From Spirochaetaceae bacterium (lineage in GTDB: Bacteria > Spirochaetota > Spirochaetia > Treponematales > Rectinemataceae): a DNA stretch of 7,837 bases. This document shows positions 1 to 5,724 of this stretch, piece by piece. The DNA lies in NCBI GenBank assembly GCA_016794765.1, contig JAEUJG010000332.1:1-7837 (forward strand), given 5' to 3'. The notes beneath the pieces were generated by a model, which saw only the letters and a list, made by a program, of their open reading frames with translations, had not been told where the DNA came from and did no database searches. Position numbers and translations under genes: made by a program. The number at the start of each line of letters is the position of its first letter. Positions within the stretch are counted from its first letter, which is position 1.

Positions 1-56
1 CGCCGGCGCCGCCGGCACGGGCAGGCGGCTCGACGCGCTCACGCAAGCGCCCGGGC

Positions 57-99
57 GCGAAGGGGCGGCGGGGGATCTGGTCCTCCGCCGCCCCTTCGC
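57..99. terminator. Long GC-rich hairpin, probable terminator of the leftward gene group
   Basis: Positions 57-71 (GCGAAGGGGCGGCGG) pair perfectly with 85-99. Three further pairs (72-74 with 82-84, one of them G-U) close a seven-base loop ATCTGGT. The hairpin starts about 18 bases beyond the DUF2000 stop codon, where a terminator is expected. No T-run follows on either strand, so it is not a classical intrinsic terminator; it could act with Rho, in both directions, or merely stabilise the 3' end. The flank at 1-56 is GC-rich and holds nothing I can assign. Confidence 0.55.
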
Positions 100-117
100 C
101 GTCTTGCCGCCGGAAGG

Positions 118-519
118 CTATCGGTACAGGGGCAGGGAGCCGGTCAGGCCCCGCACGGCGGCGTCCTCGCCGTAGAAGCACAGCCCGCGATAGACGATCG
201 CCGCGGCTCCGGCGGCCGCGAGGCGCGCCGAATAGTCGCCGTAATCGCGCGCCGCCTGGGCAAGCGAGGAAAAATCGAGCGTCCCGACGCCGCCGGTCCG
301 CAGGGCCTTTTCGCGGAGTCCGCCGAGTTCCGAGGCCGGACAGCGCAAGACCGGAATGGGAACCGTCAGGATGCCGGCGTGCGGTGAACCGTCGGCGTCC
401 ACCACGGCCGGACCGATGACATCCCCGATCCGGCTCGTCAGGCTCAGGGCCAGGGCGGCGGAGGCATTGGCCGCGAGTCCGGGCGGCAATCCTTCATCCA
501 ATACGATCGCGATTCGCAT
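118..519 (-). CDS. DUF2000 family protein
   Basis: This 133-residue protein matches the DUF2000 family over its whole length, which is about the usual family length. It opens with the typical MRIAIVLDEGLPPGLAAN strand-turn-helix. A DADGSPHAGI segment follows at residues 42-51, then a VPIPVLRCP strand at 53-61, and it ends with the family-like RGLTGSLPLYR. The biochemical function of DUF2000 is not established; it is a small soluble alpha/beta protein with no signal peptide or membrane segment. The ATG start is supported by AAGGAG (525-530 on the plus strand) five bases upstream. The gene lies 120 bases downstream of an AraC-family regulator gene on the same strand; DUF2000 genes are often found next to such regulators, so the pair is probably functional. 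Leucine codons are mixed (CTG, CTC, TTG, CTT), unlike the CTC-dominated genes to the right. The family call is confident; no function can be given. Confidence 0.9.
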   Translation of the reverse strand: MRIAIVLDEGLPPGLAANASAALALSLTSRIGDVIGPAVVDADGSPHAGILTVPIPVLRCPASELGGLREKALRTGGVGTLDFSSLAQAARDYGDYSARLAAAGAAAIVYRGLCFYGEDAAVRGLTGSLPLYR

Positions 520-639
520 GTTCGCTCCTTGGGCTGTGCGCCGACCGGAGCGTAGACGAGGGGAGGTGGCGGGGTCTTGGACAAAATTGCCGGAGCCGCG
601 GCGCGCCGCCGCCCCATCCGACGCGAGGCTACGCGACGC

Positions 640-1425
640 CTACGACGGGCGCCGCGCGCCGACGTCGGCCTGCGGGCGAGCCTTGGCGGCCTCTTTCGGA
701 GTCGAGCCGCTCAGGCGGGAGCAAACCCGGGAAAGATGACTTTGGTCGCAAAAGCCGCATTCCAGTGCGGCCTCGGCGGGTTTCACGCCGTCGGCCAGCA
801 GGCGCTTGGCCCGGTTGACCCGTTCGTTGAGCAGGTAGGCGTGAGGGCTGAGGCCGAAGGCCGCCTTGAAGGCGGCGATGAAGCGGTACTTGGACAAGCC
901 GGACGCTTCGGCGAGCTCGTCGAGGGTCAGTTTTCGCCATGGCCGGCTTTCCATGAGGGACTTTGCGGCGAGCAACCCGGGATCGGCGGCCGCGTCGCCC
1001 CGGATTCCGGGAACGGCCCCGCCGGGAACCACCGCGGCGGCCGCGGCGGCCAATAGCGCGAGCGAATCGCGGACAAGGGTTTCCGGCCCCGCCGCAAGGG
1101 GTGTCCGCGGCTCGCGTCGAGGAGCCCGGGCGGTCAGGATCCCCTCCGGCGCCCGGGCCCAGGCTAGGGTCGATTCGACCCAAGGGGGGGCCAGCATGAA
1201 CAGCGAGTAGGACCAGGCCGGACCCGGGTCGGGATTGCAGGCGTGGGGCAGGAAGGGCGGCACGAGGACGATGTCGCCCTCGGCGACCCGGCGCCGACCG
1301 CCGAAGGCCCAGGCGTCGCTTTCGCCGGAGTGGACGACGGCCAGGGCGTACTCCTCGTGGTAGTGCCTGCCGAGCGGCCGCCGGGGCCCGCGCACGAGCC
1401 TCGCCTCGCGGATGAAATCGCCCAT
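640..1425 (-). CDS. AraC-family transcriptional regulator with N-terminal cupin sensor
   Basis: This 261-residue protein has the two-domain layout of AraC/XylS activators. Residues about 15-90 form a cupin-like ligand-binding domain, with HYHEEYALAVVHSG at 21-34 and a GDIVLVPPFLPHACNP strand pair at 50-65; His21, His23, Glu25 and His61 sit at the usual cupin positions. An alanine-rich linker (about 123-140) leads to the DNA-binding domain, about 155-247, with helix-turn-helix segments LTLDELAEASGLSKYRFIAA and AAEALECGF-like sequence followed by DQSHLSRV. The C-terminal motif is off-consensus: the usual R-x-F-K after HLxR reads VCSR, and the usual tyrosine after G-x-TP is missing (STPKEA). The gene starts 28 bases after the ricT stop and may be read from the same transcript; the ribosome site is weak (GGAAG close to the ATG). 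The likely target is its own region or the downstream DUF2000 gene. The inducer is unknown. Confidence 0.92.
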   Translation of the reverse strand: MGDFIREARLVRGPRRPLGRHYHEEYALAVVHSGESDAWAFGGRRRVAEGDIVLVPPFLPHACNPDPGPAWSYSLFMLAPPWVESTLAWARAPEGILTARAPRREPRTPLAAGPETLVRDSLALLAAAAAAVVPGGAVPGIRGDAAADPGLLAAKSLMESRPWRKLTLDELAEASGLSKYRFIAAFKAAFGLSPHAYLLNERVNRAKRLLADGVKPAEAALECGFCDQSHLSRVCSRLSGSTPKEAAKARPQADVGARRPS

Positions 1426-1453
1426 CGCTTCCGGCCCCTCGGCCCCCGAGCCC

Positions 1454-2464
1454 CTAGGCCTTCCCGTCCTCCTCGCGCACCTTCCACTTGCCTTCGGCGT
1501 GGATGAAGCGCGCGGCCGGCATGTCGAGGACGCGGCCGTCCTCGCCGGCGGCCTTCACCGAGCCGCCCAGGGCGTTGACCTCGATGACGCGGAACTGCAC
1601 GCCCTCGAAGTGGAAGCGGGCGCCCTCGCCGGGCAGCTCGCGGCGGGCGTCGCGGTAGAAACCGTACTCGTAGGCCAGGCAGCAGAGGAGACGGCCGCAG
1701 GGGCCGGAGATCTTCATGCTGTTGAGCGAGAGGTTCTGGTCCTTGGCCATCTTGATGGAGACGGGCGTGAGCTTGTCGGAAACGCCGTTGCAGCAGAGCA
1801 CCCGCCCGCAGACGCCGCAGCCGCCGGTGACGCGGGCCTCGTCGCGGACGCCGATCTGCCGGAGCTCGATGCGCATCTTGAAGACGGAGACCAGGTCCTT
1901 CACGAGCTCGCGGAAGTCCACGCGGGACTCGGCGGAGAAGAAGAAGAGGATCTTCGGCTCCTCGAGCAGGTAATGCGCGGCTACGAGCTTCATCGGCAGC
2001 CGCCGCGTCTCGATCTTCTGGCGGCAAAGCTCGAAGGCCTTGCGCTCGCGCTCCTCGTTCGACTTGAGCTTCTCGAGGTCCTCCGCGGTCGCGACGCGGT
2101 CGATCTTCAGGATCTCGTCGCCGGCGACGTGGCCGGGGCAGCGGACTATTCCCTGGAGGACGCAGACGTCCCGGCCGTAGCGCGTGGGCGCCACGACGTT
2201 CGTGCCGGAGGCGAGGGTCCCTTCGCCCTCCCAGAAGGCGAAGAAGGTCTCGTTGGAGTGGGGCGCGGAGATGCGATACAGGGGATCCGGCAGGTCGCGG
2301 GCGCCGCAGCGTCCCTCGCGGCGCTGGCCGCCGCGGTCGGCGGACCCGCCGCTCCGGCCGGCGGGCTCCTCCTCGCGCCCGAGCCCGCGTTCGTGCTCGT
2401 GCGCCTCGTCCTCGAGGTGGCGGAGGTCCTCCTCGCTCATATGCTCATCCGAATAATCGGCCAT
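1454..2464 (-). CDS. ricT: RicT/YaaT-type PSP1-domain protein, iron-sulfur linked
   Basis: This 336-residue protein matches the RicT (YaaT) family, whose core is the PSP1 domain. The core spans about residues 85-325. It holds the signature cysteine clusters GGCGVCGRVLCC (Cys216, 219, 224, 225) and GPCGRLLCC (Cys256, 261, 262), with DKLTPVSIKMAKDQNLSLN between them, all strongly conserved in the family. In Bacillus subtilis, RicT joins RicA and RicF in a cytosolic complex carrying [4Fe-4S] clusters that assists RNase Y-dependent mRNA maturation and affects sporulation, competence and biofilm formation. Neither RicA nor RicF is encoded here. The first 60 or so residues are an acidic, His-rich then Gly/Arg-rich low-complexity extension that looks disordered. 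The ATG is supported by AAGGAG five bases upstream, lying right after the yaaR stop (TAGAAGGAGCCACCATG). It is the fourth gene of the M23-bactofilin-yaaR-ricT operon. Family call firm; role here inferred. Confidence 0.93.
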   Translation of the reverse strand: MADYSDEHMSEEDLRHLEDEAHEHERGLGREEEPAGRSGGSADRGGQRREGRCGARDLPDPLYRISAPHSNETFFAFWEGEGTLASGTNVVAPTRYGRDVCVLQGIVRCPGHVAGDEILKIDRVATAEDLEKLKSNEERERKAFELCRQKIETRRLPMKLVAAHYLLEEPKILFFFSAESRVDFRELVKDLVSVFKMRIELRQIGVRDEARVTGGCGVCGRVLCCNGVSDKLTPVSIKMAKDQNLSLNSMKISGPCGRLLCCLAYEYGFYRDARRELPGEGARFHFEGVQFRVIEVNALGGSVKAAGEDGRVLDMPAARFIHAEGKWKVREEDGKA

Positions 2465-2475
2465 GGTGGCTCCTT

Positions 2476-2982
2476 CTAGCGGAGGAGGTCGACGAGCATC
2501 CCGTTGATCTCGTCCACCCGCCTCAGGATCTCGAGCTTGTCCCGCTGGTTGCGGAGGATCTCCGCGGCGAGCTTCTCGAGCGAATCGTCGATGACGGAAA
2601 TGCGGTAGTATTTTTTCCTCTTGAGGATATTGCCGCCCGAGGTCTTCTCCTCCACGGCGTACGAACGCTCGACGACATAGTGGACGAAATCGCGCACGGC
2701 CTTCTTGTAGGCCTGCACGAGGTCGACGGTCGGGTTCTCCTTGAGCTTGTCCCCGGCGGAGTGCACCTCGTCGAGGAGGGCCTCCAGGGCCGCCTCCGAA
2801 AAGGGCGTCCCGGGGCCGACGCCGGCGGCCTGTTCCGCCCGCGCGGCGTCCAGGGCCTTGCCGAGGGTGCTGCGGAAGATGCCGCCGCCCTTCCCCGCCT
2901 TCTTCTCGTCCTCGCGGCGCCGCGGGGGGAGGGAGGGCATGAAGGGATTGGGTATCCCTTCGGGAAAGTCGATCCTCGCCAT
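2476..2982 (-). CDS. yaaR: YaaR-like DUF327 family protein
   Basis: This 168-residue protein resembles the YaaR (DUF327) family, compact helical cytosolic proteins of about 145 residues with no established function. The conserved part is residues about 64-168: a helical EALLDEVHSAGDKLKENPT, then the diagnostic VQAYKKAVRDFVHYVVE (89-105), a short KRKKYYRI strand (121-128), and a closing helix with RRVDEINGMLVDLL (154-167). The first 60 residues are basic, Pro/Gly-rich and probably disordered. No signal peptide or membrane segment is seen. The start lies two bases after the bactofilin stop (TAGGCATG), with only a weak GGGG upstream, so translation is probably coupled to bactofilin. The ricT gene begins 11 bases downstream. 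In Bacillus, yaaR and yaaT lie in one cluster, which supports the call through context as well as sequence. Confidence 0.85.
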   Translation of the reverse strand: MARIDFPEGIPNPFMPSLPPRRREDEKKAGKGGGIFRSTLGKALDAARAEQAAGVGPGTPFSEAALEALLDEVHSAGDKLKENPTVDLVQAYKKAVRDFVHYVVERSYAVEEKTSGGNILKRKKYYRISVIDDSLEKLAAEILRNQRDKLEILRRVDEINGMLVDLLR

Positions 2983-2984
2983 GC

Positions 2985-3491
2985 CTAGGCCCCGCCGCCC
3001 TCTCCCGCGCGGTTCTCGGGCGGCGCCGCGGACGGTCCCGCCTGCGCGGCCTGGGCCGCCTGCGCGACGAAATCGCCGGCGCGGAACCGGCCCAGGAAGC
3101 GGGCGCCGCCGCGCCGCTCCACGAAGGCCTTGAGCTCCTCCTCGGCGCGGTCGGGACGGCCCGTGACGGCCAACTCGCCGTGGACGAGGGTGTCCTCCTC
3201 GGCCTCCAGGCGGGGCGCGAAGACGGAGCCGACGACGACGCCGCCCGACAGGATGCGGAGCTGCTCGGTGACGTAGACGTCGCCCTTCACGAGGCCGCCG
3301 ATGATGGCGGAGCGGGCGCGGATGGAGGCCTCGACGCGGCCGCCGGCGCCGACGACGACCTTGCCGGTCGCGCGGATGGAGCCGCGGAGGTCGCCGTCCA
3401 CGCGCAACATGCCCTCCACGTCGAGGTCGCCGGCCACGGCCGAACCGGCCCCGATGAGGGAATTGACGAGGGAATCCTTAAGCTCTGGCAT
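2985..3491 (-). CDS. Bactofilin (polymer-forming cytoskeletal protein)
   Basis: This 168-residue protein is a bactofilin. Residues about 12-110 form the single domain, a right-handed beta-helix built from short repeating strands rich in Gly and Val: SAVAGDLDVEGMLRVDGDLR, then GKVVVGAGGRVEASIRARSA, IIGGLVKGDVYVTEQLRILS and GGVVVGSVFAPRLEAEEDTL. Bactofilins polymerise without nucleotides into cytoplasmic or membrane-apposed filaments that place cell-wall enzymes and set cell curvature, helicity or stalk shape. The C-terminal tail (111-168) is charged, then Ala/Gln/Gly/Pro-rich (AQAAQAAQAG at 143-152), and probably disordered. GGAG lies five bases before the ATG. The gene begins 12 bases after the stop of the M23 peptidase gene, a frequent pairing for bactofilins, so the hydrolase is the likely client. 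Confidence 0.95.
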   Translation of the reverse strand: MPELKDSLVNSLIGAGSAVAGDLDVEGMLRVDGDLRGSIRATGKVVVGAGGRVEASIRARSAIIGGLVKGDVYVTEQLRILSGGVVVGSVFAPRLEAEEDTLVHGELAVTGRPDRAEEELKAFVERRGGARFLGRFRAGDFVAQAAQAAQAGPSAAPPENRAGEGGGA

Positions 3492-3503
3492 GGGATCTCC
3501 GGA

Positions 3504-4544
3504 CTACTTGGCCTTGTCGCTCTCCGCCACGGCGCTCGCCCGGATGTTCAGGAACTTGAGGGGATCGATGACGCCCGTGCCGAGGTGGACCTCGTAATGG
3601 CAATGGGGGCCGGTGGAGAGGCCGGTGTTGCCGACCTTGCCGATGATCTGTCCCTGTTGCACCTTCTGTCCCTTGTAGACCGCGAAGGACTGCATGTGCG
3701 CGTAGCGGGTGAAGAAGCCGTGACTGTGCTGGATGATGACATAGTTGCCGAAGCCCGAGTCGAAGCCGACGGCGACGATCTTGCCGTCCGCGGTCGCGAC
3801 GATGGGGTCGCCGGAGCGGAAGGTGGAAATGTCGATGCCCTTGTGGATGTACCACTGGCCCGTGAAGGGGTTCTCGTTCTGGCCGTAGTACATGGAAACG
3901 TGGCCGATCCCGCCCTTGATGGGCCAGATGTTCGGGATCTCGGTCAGGATGGCGCTCTGGTTCGACATGAGGGAGCCGAGCTCCTTCAGGGGCTCGACGG
4001 ATTTCTCGAGGTAGTCGGTCACCTTGCGGAGGTCGCCGATCTCGCGGACGCCGCCGGAGCCGGATTCGTCCGTCTCGAAGAAGGAGGCGAGGTCGCCGCG
4101 CTGGACGGCCGCCTCGGGGCCGCTCTCGCGGACGCCGACGCGGGCCAAGGTGCCGGAAAGGGCGGTCTCGAAGCGCTTGGCCGCCGTCACGAGGTTGTTG
4201 GCCTCGTCGCGGAAGGCGTCGACGTCGGCCTGGCTCGTCTTCAGGTCGTCGGAGCGGCTCTGGAGCCGGCGGTTCGTGTCGGAGAAGCGGGCGGTGAAAA
4301 AGACCGAGGCGAAGAGGATGGAGCCGAAGGCGAAGACGATGCCGGCGAGGGCGAAAAAGGACAGCTGTATGTTGAAGATGCTCTTTTCGGTGTGGGGAAT
4401 GAACATGATGGTCAGCTTCTGCCGACCGGCCTTGAGGATCCGGCGGGAAAAGGCGCCGAGCGATCGCATGGCCGTGCCGAGGCGCGCGGATAGCCGCGAG
4501 TAGAGAGCATTTTCCATCTTTTTATACTTGCGAAGGGTGGACAC
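3504..4544 (-). CDS. Membrane-anchored M23 (LytM-type) peptidoglycan endopeptidase
   Basis: This 346-residue protein has a basic cytoplasmic N-terminus (1-56), one membrane segment (about 57-83), a periplasmic helical region that may be coiled coil (about 88-200), and a C-terminal M23 zinc metallopeptidase domain (about 206-333). The catalytic motifs are complete: HKGID (His234, Asp238), YAHM (His283) and PHCHYEV (His314, His316), with HSHGFFTRY before them. Such enzymes cut peptide cross-links in peptidoglycan and often act in shape control. Just before the membrane segment lies the motif LTIMFIPHTEKSIFNIQ (44-60), of a kind I recall from spirochaetal and related M23 proteins. I chose the GTG start at 4544 because AAGGAG lies six bases upstream; an in-frame ATG at 4601 would place the coding region across the promoter and leader palindrome. 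It is the first gene of the operon with bactofilin, yaaR and ricT. Confidence 0.93.
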   Translation of the reverse strand: MSTLRKYKKMENALYSRLSARLGTAMRSLGAFSRRILKAGRQKLTIMFIPHTEKSIFNIQLSFFALAGIVFAFGSILFASVFFTARFSDTNRRLQSRSDDLKTSQADVDAFRDEANNLVTAAKRFETALSGTLARVGVRESGPEAAVQRGDLASFFETDESGSGGVREIGDLRKVTDYLEKSVEPLKELGSLMSNQSAILTEIPNIWPIKGGIGHVSMYYGQNENPFTGQWYIHKGIDISTFRSGDPIVATADGKIVAVGFDSGFGNYVIIQHSHGFFTRYAHMQSFAVYKGQKVQQGQIIGKVGNTGLSTGPHCHYEVHLGTGVIDPLKFLNIRASAVAESDKAK

Positions 4545-4550
4545 GGCCCT

Positions 4551-4556
4551 CTCCTT
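4551..4556 (-). promoter_or_regulatory. Ribosome binding site fixing a GTG start for the M23 gene
   Basis: The minus strand reads AAGGAG-AGGGCC-GTG, a near-perfect Shine-Dalgarno site with a six-base spacer before GTG at 4544. No comparable site stands before the in-frame ATG at 4601 or before the ATG ten codons into the gene. This decides the start of the M23 peptidase. Confidence 0.8.
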
Positions 4557-4561
4557 ACCCG

Positions 4562-4577
4562 ATAGTTCCGGAACTAT
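4562..4577. promoter_or_regulatory. Perfect 16-bp palindrome in the leader, candidate operator
   Basis: ATAGTTCCGGAACTAT is a perfect inverted repeat with no spacer. It lies between the -10 box of the leftward promoter and the ribosome site of the M23 gene, at about +8 to +24 of the expected transcript. A symmetric, AT-ended palindrome in this position, in otherwise very GC-rich DNA, is typical of a dimeric repressor site. A loopless RNA hairpin is less likely. The binding protein is unknown; the AraC-type regulator in this window is a poor candidate because that class usually binds direct repeats. Confidence 0.5.
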
Positions 4578-4591
4578 ATAGCTACGACAAT

Positions 4592-4621
4592 ACTCTACCA
4601 TTTACAGCATCGACCTGTCAA
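4592..4621 (-). promoter_or_regulatory. Sigma70-type promoter of the M23-bactofilin-yaaR-ricT operon
   Basis: On the minus strand, a perfect -35 TTGACA (4621-4616) is followed after 18 bases by TAGAGT (4597-4592, four of six to TATAAT). An extended -10 TGG directly precedes it (4600-4598). Transcription would start near 4585, giving a leader of about 40 bases that contains the palindrome and the AAGGAG site. The surrounding bases are locally AT-rich, unlike the flanks. This is the best promoter in the window and probably drives at least four genes. Confidence 0.75.
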
Positions 4622-4743
4622 ACGATACTTTTTACCGCTTTCGACGGAGCCGGCCGAAGCCGGGACGGAGGCGGCAAGGCGGCCCCGAGGGACGAGGAAG
4701 CGCCCCTTGGCGGGCTCCGAACCGCCTCGGGGACGCTATTCGC

Positions 4744-4774
4744 TTGTGAAATCCCTTCCACGGTACGATATTAT
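4744..4774 (+). promoter_or_regulatory. Possible promoter of the MBL-fold gene, close to its start codon
   Basis: TTGTGA (4744-4749) and TATTAT (4769-4774, five of six to TATAAT) are separated by 19 bases, slightly long. A GATATT alternative at 17 bases has a poorer match. Transcription from the TATTAT box would begin about at the ATG at 4782. The -35 match is weak, so the call is tentative. Confidence 0.35.
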
Positions 4775-4781
4775 CTTGAGG

Positions 4782-5660
4782 ATGGACCAAACAAAGAAGG
4801 CGGCCGAAGCCACAGCCGCAGCTCCCGCGGAGCGGCTCGATTCGCCCTTGCGGACGGAAGGCGAGCTCGCCCTGCGCTTCATCGGGGCCGGCAGCGCCTT
4901 TTCCAAGAAATTCTACCAGAACAACCTCCTCGTCGCCAAGGGCGAAGACCACGTCCTTGTCGACTGCGGCACGCGCACCCCCGAAGCCCTGGCCCTCCTC
5001 GGCCTCACCGTCATGGACGTCCGGAACTACCTCATCACCCACAGCCACGCCGACCACATCGGCGGGCTCGAGGAAGTGATGCTCCAGAACCGCTACGTGG
5101 CCCGCCGCAAGCCGAACATCGTCATCACCGAAAAGCTCCGCGACGTCATCTGGTCCATGTCCCTCCGGGGCGGCGCAGCCTACAACGAGCGCCACGACGG
5201 CAAACCCCTCGACTTCCTCGATTTCTGGATCCCGAACTATCCGAAGCGCCGGCGGGGCGAGGACCGCGAACTCTCCGTCGCGACGGTCGGCGGGATCGAG
5301 ATCATCCTCTTCAGGACGATGCACATCCCCGACTCGGCGGCCGGTTGGCGCGACTCCTTCCCGAGCTACGGCCTCGTCCTGGACCGGCGCGTCCTCTTCA
5401 CGAGCGACAGCCGCTACGACCCGGCCATGGTCGCGGCGATGGAGGCGGCCTTCAAGCTCGAGGCGATCTTCCACGACTGCCAGCTTTTCAAGGGAGGCGT
5501 CCACGCCGCCCTGGAGGAACTCGCCGCCCTCCCCGCCTCCACCAAGGCCAAGACCAGGCTCATGCACTACGGCGACAAGATCGACGACTTCCGTCCCAGG
5601 ATCGCCGAGCTCGGCTTCGCCGGCGTCGCCGAACAGGGCGAGACCTACCGCTTCCGCTAG
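4782..5660 (+). CDS. MBL-fold metallohydrolase, RNase Z-like branch
   Basis: This 292-residue protein has a metallo-beta-lactamase fold. The domain begins at about residue 28 with LALRFIGAGSAFSKKFYQNN. The metal motif THSHADHIGG follows (His87, His89, Asp91, His92), then His181 in TMHIPDS, Asp209 in FTSDSRYD, His231 in IFHDCQLF, and His262 in LMHYGDK near the C-terminus. The order and the GAGSAF opening resemble the RNase Z/phosphodiesterase-like branch, which usually binds two zinc ions and cleaves phosphodiester or related bonds. The substrate cannot be told from sequence, and it lacks an obvious RNase Z exosite insert. It is soluble, with no signal peptide. I prefer the ATG at 4782 because the conserved fold starts after it. 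It has no spaced ribosome site (GAGG abuts the ATG), and in-frame TTG (4707, 4776) and GTG (4746) alternatives exist. It is transcribed divergently from the cell-wall operon and lies upstream of htpG. Confidence 0.85.
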   Translation: MDQTKKAAEATAAAPAERLDSPLRTEGELALRFIGAGSAFSKKFYQNNLLVAKGEDHVLVDCGTRTPEALALLGLTVMDVRNYLITHSHADHIGGLEEVMLQNRYVARRKPNIVITEKLRDVIWSMSLRGGAAYNERHDGKPLDFLDFWIPNYPKRRRGEDRELSVATVGGIEIILFRTMHIPDSAAGWRDSFPSYGLVLDRRVLFTSDSRYDPAMVAAMEAAFKLEAIFHDCQLFKGGVHAALEELAALPASTKAKTRLMHYGDKIDDFRPRIAELGFAGVAEQGETYRFR

Positions 5661-5692
5661 CTGGGCCGCGCCGCCGCGGCGGGGCCCGAAGC

Positions 5693-5711
5693 GGCCGGGC
5701 CATGCCCGGCC
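5693..5711 (+). terminator. Hairpin after the MBL-fold gene, possible terminator
   Basis: GGCCGGGC (5693-5700) pairs perfectly with GCCCGGCC (5704-5711) around the loop CAT. It starts 33 bases after the MBL stop codon. No T-run follows directly. Two other inverted repeats flank it: GGGCC/GGCCC at 5663-5687, with an inner CCGCC/GGCGG, and CCTTCG/CGAAGG at 5715-5734. It could end the MBL transcript or slow read-through into htpG. Confidence 0.4.
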
Positions 5712-5724
5712 CGGCCTTCGACAC

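Noticed and set aside
2..175. Plus-strand frame open from the left edge to a TAG at 173-175, possibly the end of a convergent gene
   Set aside because: The translation (ending near GDLVLRRPFAVLPPEGYR and a short tail) has fairly normal composition, but no family is recognised, it runs through the hairpin and it overlaps the DUF2000 end. It cannot be supported from this window alone.
598..609. Palindrome GCGGCGCGCCGC between the AraC and DUF2000 genes, as a terminator or operator
   Set aside because: It is pure GC in a GC-rich gap with no adjacent T-run or promoter box, so it is easily explained by composition. I found no convincing promoter for DUF2000 in 520-639.
1412..4493. Long plus-strand open frames opposite ricT (1412-2479) and opposite bactofilin/M23 (3180-4493)
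   Set aside because: They lie opposite well-supported genes, lack ribosome sites and show Ala/Asp/Gly/Val-rich low-complexity translations typical of reverse-strand shadows.
4545..4601. Upstream ATG at 4601 as the start of the M23 peptidase
   Set aside because: It would place coding sequence over the -10 box and palindrome, and has no ribosome site, whereas GTG at 4544 has AAGGAG at ideal spacing.
4651..4811. Repeated 11-mer CGGCCGAAGCC at 4651 and 4801
   Set aside because: Two copies of a GC-rich 11-mer, one inside coding sequence, carry no further structure and are likely chance.
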